The translations under genes were made by a program, and so were the position numbers. A stretch of DNA of 11,102 bases from Verrucomicrobiota bacterium (GTDB lineage: Bacteria > Verrucomicrobiota > Verrucomicrobiia > Limisphaerales > AV2), in assembly GCA_003219345.1 (NCBI GenBank), contig QHOP01000232.1:1-11102 (forward strand), in the 5' to 3' direction. This document shows, in pieces, positions 6,262-11,102 of this stretch. The notes under the pieces were generated by a model. That model saw only the letters and a program-made list of their open reading frames with translations, was not told where the DNA came from and did not search any database. The first letter of the stretch is position 1. Each line of letters opens with the position of its first letter.

Positions 6262-6304
6262 GGCCCGTCGAGTCGTATGGTTGCGGGCTTGACGAAAATC
6301 CAAA

Positions 6305-6349
6305 CGACGAATGACTAATGACGAAAAAAATCCGAATTGCCGAAACTCC
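6305..6349 (+). repeat. Dispersed GAATGACGAA-type repeat, + copy downstream of DUF1501
   Basis: It contains GAATGACTAATGACG, an A tract, ATCCGAATTGCCGAA and CTCC. The same elements, in the same order, occur on the opposite strand at 6577-6528. It starts 43 bases after the DUF1501 stop and reads in that gene's direction. Confidence 0.55.
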
Positions 6350-6418
6350 AACCAGAATTGGAACCCGCTGAATAGGTGTTCTGGACTATAGCGGTTGCCA
6401 AAATAAATTTTCCGAAAT

Positions 6419-6467
6419 GGCAGGGACGCGCTGCGGCGTCCGGTCGGCGCAGCGCGCCGACCCTACC
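6419..6467. repeat. GC-rich double-hairpin element with GGCAGGG/CCCTACC ends (MITE-like)
   Basis: The ends, GGCAGGG and CCCTACC, are inverted with one mismatch. Inside are two hairpins: GGACGC/GCGTCC (6424-6429 with 6436-6441) and a perfect 9-bp stem GGTCGGCGC/GCGCCGACC with a 3-base loop (6442-6462). A related element with GGTAGGG/CCCTACC ends lies at 8095-8150. Confidence 0.6.
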
Positions 6468-6527
6468 GCGAGTTGGAAATGACTTCTGGCAATCAGGACC
6501 TTGTCGCTGCTGCGTTCCACTCGACAT

Positions 6528-6569
6528 TTGAATTTCGGTATTCCTTCGGCATTCGTCATTCGGATTTCG

Positions 6570-6577
<8 letters not shown>
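6528..6577 (-). repeat. Dispersed GAATGACGAA-type repeat, - copy overlapping the glpK stop
   Basis: On the - strand it reads GGAATGACGAAATCC, then GAATGACGAATGCC and GAAGGAATACC. The TGA of glpK (6572 down to 6570) is the TGA in its first GAATGACGAA unit. It is the inverted relative of 6305-6349. Confidence 0.6.
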
Positions 6578-8057
<1,480 letters not shown>

Positions 8058-8064
8058 CGGGCTG

Positions 8065-8070
8065 TCCTCT
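8065..8070 (-). promoter_or_regulatory. Ribosome binding site of glpK
   Basis: AGAGGA on the - strand ends seven bases before the glpK ATG at 8055-8057, which supports that start. Confidence 0.7.
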
Positions 8071-8094
8071 CGAAAGAAAGCGGCACCGTTAATG

Positions 8095-8150
8095 GGTAGG
8101 GCGCGGTGTCCTCACCGCGCCGCGGCGGACTGGGGACATCCCGCCCTACC
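8095..8150. repeat. GC-rich palindromic element between glpF and glpK (MITE-like)
   Basis: The 56-bp element begins GGTAGGGCG and ends CGCCCTACC, forming an imperfect inverted repeat of about 18 bp per arm. Inside is a perfect 8-bp stem, GCGCGGTG/CACCGCGC, with loop TCCT (8101-8120). It resembles the element at 6419-6467. As part of the glpFK transcript it would fold strongly and could lower glpK expression relative to glpF or protect an mRNA end. Confidence 0.65.
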
Positions 8151-8200
8151 AGGGTTTGGAACATTCATCTTGTCGCCTTCATGTTTTTTTCAGTGCCGCC

Positions 8201-8935
8201 CTACGCGGGGTTCCACAACAGCTTGTAAAACCACGCGCCCGCAATGCCGCCGATGATCGGGCCGACAATCGGCACCCAGGCATAGTTCCAGTTGGAGTCT
8301 CCCTTGCCGGCAATCGGCAAGCAGAAATGCGCCAGGCGCGGGCCGAAGTCGCGGGCGGGATTGATTGCGTAACCGGTCGGGCCGCCGAGCGAGAGTCCAA
8401 TCGACCAGACCAGCACGCCCACGAGAAAGGGACCGAAGCCTTTGTCGAAACCGGAATTCGGCACCAGATTGCCCGGAGAAAGGATCGCCAGAACGCCCAA
8501 CACCAACACGAACGTGCCAATGATCTCAGTAATCAGGTTCATCGGAATCCTTCGGATCGCCGGCCTGGTGCAGAAGACCGCCAGCTTCGAGCCGGCGTTA
8601 TCGGTTTCCTTCCAGTGCGGAAAGTAGGCGAGCCACACCACGATGGCGCCGATCACCGCGCCTGTGACCTGGGCAAGAATATAAGTCGGCACGAGGCCCC
8701 ACGAGAATTTTCCAATCGCCGCCAGGCCAAGGGTGACCGCAGGATTTAGGTGCGCGCCGCTGATCGCAACGACGCAGTAAACGGCCACTGCTACTCCGAG
8801 CGCCCAGCCGGTGGTGATCACAATCCAGCCGGAGTTCTGGCCCTTCGTTTTGTTCAATACCACGTTGGCGACAACGCCATCGCCAAGAATGACCAGGATC
8901 ATGGTGCCGATGAGTTCAGCCAGAAAAAGGGACAT
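8201..8935 (-). CDS. glpF: Glycerol uptake facilitator (aquaglyceroporin, MIP family)
   Basis: The 244-residue membrane protein has both MIP signature loops: GAHLNPAVTLG (NPA at 64-66) and GYAINPARDFGPR (NPA at 192-194). The Asp after the second loop (D196) is typical of glycerol facilitators rather than water-only aquaporins. Six hydrophobic segments can be followed at roughly 2-25, 37-57, 82-104, 133-153, 168-186 and 219-240. It lets glycerol, and probably other small polyols, diffuse through the inner membrane to GlpK, encoded directly downstream. ATG 8935 is preferred over a longer GTG/TTG-type start at 8998 because MSLFLAELIGTMILVILGDG is the standard MIP N-terminus. No clear ribosome binding site precedes it. 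The promoter should lie in 8936-9097, shared with the divergent receiver-domain gene. Confidence 0.95.
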   Translation of the reverse strand: MSLFLAELIGTMILVILGDGVVANVVLNKTKGQNSGWIVITTGWALGVAVAVYCVVAISGAHLNPAVTLGLAAIGKFSWGLVPTYILAQVTGAVIGAIVVWLAYFPHWKETDNAGSKLAVFCTRPAIRRIPMNLITEIIGTFVLVLGVLAILSPGNLVPNSGFDKGFGPFLVGVLVWSIGLSLGGPTGYAINPARDFGPRLAHFCLPIAGKGDSNWNYAWVPIVGPIIGGIAGAWFYKLLWNPA

Positions 8936-9097
8936 AGCATTGGTTTGGGTTGAGAGTTTCGGCATTGACCTAATCAAAACGACCCGTGCTCTGTCCATTC
9001 AAAACGCTCTTCCGGCGATTTGAGCGGGGCTTTTCAATGCGGAAATCCCTCGGTCCTGCGTTATTAGAATCTTTGACGTTGACCGTGGCGCTCGCTT

Positions 9098-9454
9098 ATG
9101 GTCTGCTCTTGCTTAATCCGCGAATTCCTGGGGGAAATGATCAGCATTTTCCTGACCAAGGCAGGGTATGAGACGCACGTGTTTTCCGATCCATTGAAAG
9201 CCCTCTCGGTTCTGGAATCCGGCCAGGCGCAGCCCCGCCTCTTGATCAGTGACTTTCAAATGCCCGGCATCAACGGGCTGGAGTTGATTCACCGATGCAA
9301 ATTGATCCTTCCCACCCTCAAAGTCATCGCCGCGAGCGCCAACGTTCTGGACCAGGAGATCGAAAAGTATCCGTTTCGGCCTGATAGAATTCTGCCGAAG
9401 CCCTACACGACAAACTCATTGCTGGCGATGGTAAACAGCTTGTTCGCAGAGTAA
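9098..9454 (+). CDS. Stand-alone response-regulator receiver domain, N-terminally incomplete
   Basis: The 118-residue product is a receiver (REC) domain with the phospho-acceptor Asp in LLISDFQMPGING (D52), the Ser switch position in AASAN (S80) and the conserved Lys-Pro in ILPKPYTT (K101, P102). There is no output domain. The first beta strand and the acidic pair that binds Mg2+ (normally in a VVDDE-like motif) are missing: the frame opens at MVCSCLIREFLGEM and an in-frame TGA lies at 9080-9082. Other frames upstream show no clear VVDDE either, so this is an old truncation or a frameshifted gene rather than a wrong start. It is transcribed divergently from glpF. ATG 9098 has no good ribosome binding site. 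It may be a non-phosphorylatable receiver or a decaying gene. Confidence 0.72.
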   Translation: MVCSCLIREFLGEMISIFLTKAGYETHVFSDPLKALSVLESGQAQPRLLISDFQMPGINGLELIHRCKLILPTLKVIAASANVLDQEIEKYPFRPDRILPKPYTTNSLLAMVNSLFAE

Positions 9455-9466
9455 TGGGTGCGGTCC

Positions 9467-9482
9467 GGTTTGCGACCAAACC
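9467..9482. terminator. Possible weak bidirectional hairpin between convergent genes
   Basis: GGTTTG/CAAACC forms a 6-bp stem with a 4-base loop, 12 bases after the receiver-domain stop and just before the end of the convergent membrane-protein gene. There is no T tract, so it is only a candidate. Confidence 0.2.
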
Positions 9483-9505
9483 CTTGAACCCTCCAACGCT
9501 TCGGG

Positions 9506-10174
9506 TTAGTTCGCCACCGTCCAGATATAAATCAGGTGACGAAGCTGCAACAGGAAAATCCAGCCCATCGTTAAAAGCGCGCCGCCTTTGAGAAAAAACG
9601 AAACCGACAGGAAACCCGCGACCACCCGCCAGGCGAACAACTCAAGGATAAAGGCCGGTGAAAACTGGCCGGGCCAGGCCCGCGCCTTCAAATAAACCAG
9701 GAAAACTCCGAACAACACGGTCAGGCTGGCCGCGATGCCTGGACGGTGACTGAGTCGCAGAAAGAAGGCGAACGGCGCAAGGCAAAGGAAGAGCTGGTCA
9801 AAGGCCAACAGGAAAAGTGTCATCGCCAACCACGATTCAACGGTGGCCGGGTAATCGTCAGGAACGAGCGGCCGCAGGACCGGGTCAATGAACCGTGCGA
9901 GGACTGATGCGCCGATCAGGCCGGCGACGGTGGCAATGCCCCAAAGCCGCAGATTGGTTCTGACGACGAGGACAGGCCGTTGCGTGTACTTGGAGTGCCA
10001 GGCAAAAACAAAGCTCCACAGTATAAACGACGCCCAGGCAAGCGTCAGCGTCAGGAACCAAAGCTGGTGCGGCCGCTCCGTCCACAAAATCAGCCGCGGA
10101 TAACTCGCCAGCGATGTCATTGCCGCTCCGACGGCAGCCGCCTTCAGAACGTGTGGCTGAACGAGGGAACGCAC
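9506..10174 (-). CDS. Multi-pass membrane protein, possibly a CPBP-like protein without catalytic residues
   Basis: The 222-residue hydrophobic protein has about six membrane segments (roughly 38-60, 75-95, 113-140, 146-163, 172-195, 198-219). I do not recognise it firmly. Its second half resembles the layout of the CPBP/CAAX protease (Abi) family: a segment FDQLFLCLAPFAFFLRL where active members have EE-x-x-x-R, then a helix ending VFLVYLK, then GALLTMGWIFLLQLRHL where active members have a GSLxxxxxxHxxxN helix. The catalytic Glu pair and the His residues are absent at these places, so if related it is a non-enzymatic member. The start is GTG 10174; the alternative ATG at 10120 would shorten it by 18 residues. 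It converges on the receiver-domain gene and diverges from the small gene at 10298. Confidence 0.65.
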   Translation of the reverse strand: MRSLVQPHVLKAAAVGAAMTSLASYPRLILWTERPHQLWFLTLTLAWASFILWSFVFAWHSKYTQRPVLVVRTNLRLWGIATVAGLIGASVLARFIDPVLRPLVPDDYPATVESWLAMTLFLLAFDQLFLCLAPFAFFLRLSHRPGIAASLTVLFGVFLVYLKARAWPGQFSPAFILELFAWRVVAGFLSVSFFLKGGALLTMGWIFLLQLRHLIYIWTVAN

Positions 10175-10287
10175 ACGGCCACCGTATCACAGTGGAATCT
10201 GCGTCCAAGCCGGAAGGGGTGAAACGACTGCAACGTTGTCCGGTCGTTCGGGGAGTTTGATTATGCAGCGACGTTACTCTAAGCTAC

Positions 10288-10293
10288 GGAGGG
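10288..10293 (+). promoter_or_regulatory. Strong ribosome binding site of the small membrane protein gene
   Basis: GGAGGG is followed by a 4-base spacer and ATG 10298. It is one of the best Shine-Dalgarno matches in the window and supports a short gene that could otherwise be dismissed. Confidence 0.65.
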
Positions 10294-10297
10294 TCGG

Positions 10298-10492
10298 ATG
10301 AACGAAGATCAAAAGGCGAAGGAGTGGCGTGAATTGAAGGCCGCCGAAGCGGCATTTTTTCAGTCGCTCCAGTTCCTCTCGGAACGAGTGCGAAGCGCCC
10401 GGCGCGAATCGTTGGTTTGCCGAGCGCAGTTCTGGGGGGCGGCAGCGATGATGGCGTTGACTCTCGTGTATTGTTATCTCCGTTCCCGCTGA
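10298..10492 (+). CDS. Small single-pass membrane protein of unknown function
   Basis: The 64-residue product has a charged, helix-prone first two thirds (MNEDQKAKEWRELKAAEAAF, then SERVRSARRES) and one hydrophobic segment near the C-terminus (about residues 45-61, WGAAAMMALTLVYCYL), ending in RSR. This suggests a tail-anchored protein with its N-terminal helix in the cytoplasm. No family is recognised. The case for a real gene rests on the GGAGGG ribosome binding site, the coherent amphipathic-plus-membrane design, and the fit between its divergent and convergent neighbours (39 bases before the end of the next gene). It could be a small regulator or an assembly factor; nothing here decides. 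Confidence 0.6.
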   Translation: MNEDQKAKEWRELKAAEAAFFQSLQFLSERVRSARRESLVCRAQFWGAAAMMALTLVYCYLRSR

Positions 10493-10531
10493 GGGCGTCA
10501 GTCAACAGGCGCGCCGGCCCTTCCGGTCGCT

Positions 10532-11077
10532 TTATTCCGCTTTCGTAGAGAACTGGTCTTCCTTTTCCTTGAACAGCACGTTGAACGTCGTCATCGAGCC
10601 GTAACACCGGGTGATGTACTGCTGCCAGTCGAATTTGTCAGCGGAGGAAAGCGTTTCACTGCCGTTAATCTTCTGCTCCAACACCCGAAGGTTGTTTCGG
10701 ATCATGACAATTTTGTGGAAGAAGACTTCCAACTCGACTTCCTTTGCCTGAAGATTTTGGTCCGATGGTTTCAAAACCAGTTTGCCGCCGCGCCAGCGGG
10801 CCCCAAGTTCCCGGACGACGGCCTCAGGTTTGTCCAGTCCAAGCTTGTCAACAACACTCGTGACGATTTGTTCGACGAACTGAGCGAGGGGAATGTCCAG
10901 GCCGGTGAACGTCGCCTGCGCTTCAGCGGGTTGAATCTCGCTGGTCTGCGGCGCCAGGGTACGCTTGAGGTCGTTAAATTGGATGTCAACGCTTTGCTCG
11001 GTGATCGCCGTCACGACGCCGGTGCCGTACTGCGGGTGCCTGACCTTTTGGCCGATGTAGAGTGATTCGACTTTCAT
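10532..11077 (-). CDS. Conserved protein with N-terminal Tudor-like domain
   Basis: The 181-residue protein begins with an SH3/Tudor-like beta barrel: YIGQKVRHPQYGTGVVTAI (residues 7-25), then VDIQFNDLKRTLAP. The pattern G-x-x-V-x-H-x-x-[FY]-G-x-G-x-V is the one at the C-terminus of UvrD/PcrA helicases, where it contacts RNA polymerase or nucleic acid. The rest is mixed and then helical, ending in EVELEVFFHKIVMIRNNL, EQKINGSE and YITRCYGSMTTFNVLF. I associate this C-terminal sequence with uncharacterised Verrucomicrobiota proteins; that is memory, not a search. There is no signal peptide or membrane segment. ATG 11077 is chosen because it directly precedes the barrel; a TTG start at 11095 would add six residues. 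Binding to nucleic acid or to the transcription machinery is a guess from the barrel alone. Confidence 0.75.
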   Translation of the reverse strand: MKVESLYIGQKVRHPQYGTGVVTAITEQSVDIQFNDLKRTLAPQTSEIQPAEAQATFTGLDIPLAQFVEQIVTSVVDKLGLDKPEAVVRELGARWRGGKLVLKPSDQNLQAKEVELEVFFHKIVMIRNNLRVLEQKINGSETLSSADKFDWQQYITRCYGSMTTFNVLFKEKEDQFSTKAE

Positions 11078-11102
11078 TGCTGTGATGCTTTTCAATCTGT
11101 GT

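Larger units (their letters stand above)
6262..6569. other. Repeat-filled gap between convergent DUF1501 and glpK
   Basis: There is no gene in these 308 bases. They hold an inverted pair of GAATGACGAA-type repeats (6305-6349 and 6528-6577) around a GC-rich double hairpin element (6419-6467). The hairpin could help stop transcription from either side, but it lacks a T tract. The AT-rich stretch at about 6385-6415 is otherwise unassigned. Confidence 0.6.

Noticed and set aside
4942..6351. A 469-codon open frame on the - strand opposite DUF1501
   Set aside because: Arginine- and histidine-rich antisense shadow of the DUF1501 gene; it even translates the 7-bp repeat tract.
9037..9171. A hydrophobic 44-codon frame overlapping the receiver gene start
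   Set aside because: It ends inside the receiver domain in another frame and gives no VVDDE-type strand, so I could not use it to restore the N-terminus.

Overview
The window looks like chromosome from a moderately GC-rich, non-enteric bacterium. The likeliest source is a member of the Verrucomicrobiota, with Planctomycetota as the alternative. The evidence is a Tat-exported DUF1501 protein, a mandelate-racemase-type enzyme next to a creatininase-family enzyme, a REP-associated transposase, a Tudor-like protein of a type I associate with Verrucomicrobiota, and many short dispersed repeats in the gaps. The lineage is an inference; there is no rRNA or tRNA here to settle it.

Left part (1-1511, + strand): the 3' part of a GmrSD/DUF262-type nuclease gene (HNH-like DUF1524 domain) is interrupted by one in-frame TAG. 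Reading on in the same frame restores the expected C-terminal domain, which ends in an ATGA overlap with a RES-domain (NAD+-degrading toxin family) gene. This two-gene unit is the best candidate here for a little-described defence or toxin module. It is cut by the left edge and may be inactivated.

1679-2602: a REP/RAYT module. A Y1-HUH transposase is bracketed by two inverted pairs of a 24-bp GTAG-footed repeat, with a fifth diverged copy just beyond. The copies fold into a small hairpin supported by two compensatory changes.

2599-4734 (- strand): an enolase-superfamily (mandelate racemase type) gene followed by a creatininase-family gene. The first appears to have lost the segment that carries its catalytic lysines. 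4843-6261 (+): a secreted DUF1501 protein whose coding sequence has absorbed a 7-bp tandem repeat tract.

6262-8935: a repeat-filled gap between convergent genes, then a glycerol operon read right to left: glpF (aquaglyceroporin) followed by glpK (glycerol kinase). A palindromic element sits between the two genes. Glycerol enters through GlpF and is trapped as glycerol-3-phosphate by GlpK; no glycerol-3-phosphate dehydrogenase is in view.

9098-11077: a stand-alone receiver domain lacking its first strand, a multi-pass membrane protein resembling a CPBP protease without catalytic residues, a small single-pass membrane protein with a strong ribosome binding site, and a conserved protein with an N-terminal Tudor-like domain.

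A recurring theme is that gene 3' ends run directly into dispersed repeats. The stop codons of the transposase, the creatininase-family gene and glpK all lie inside repeat copies.
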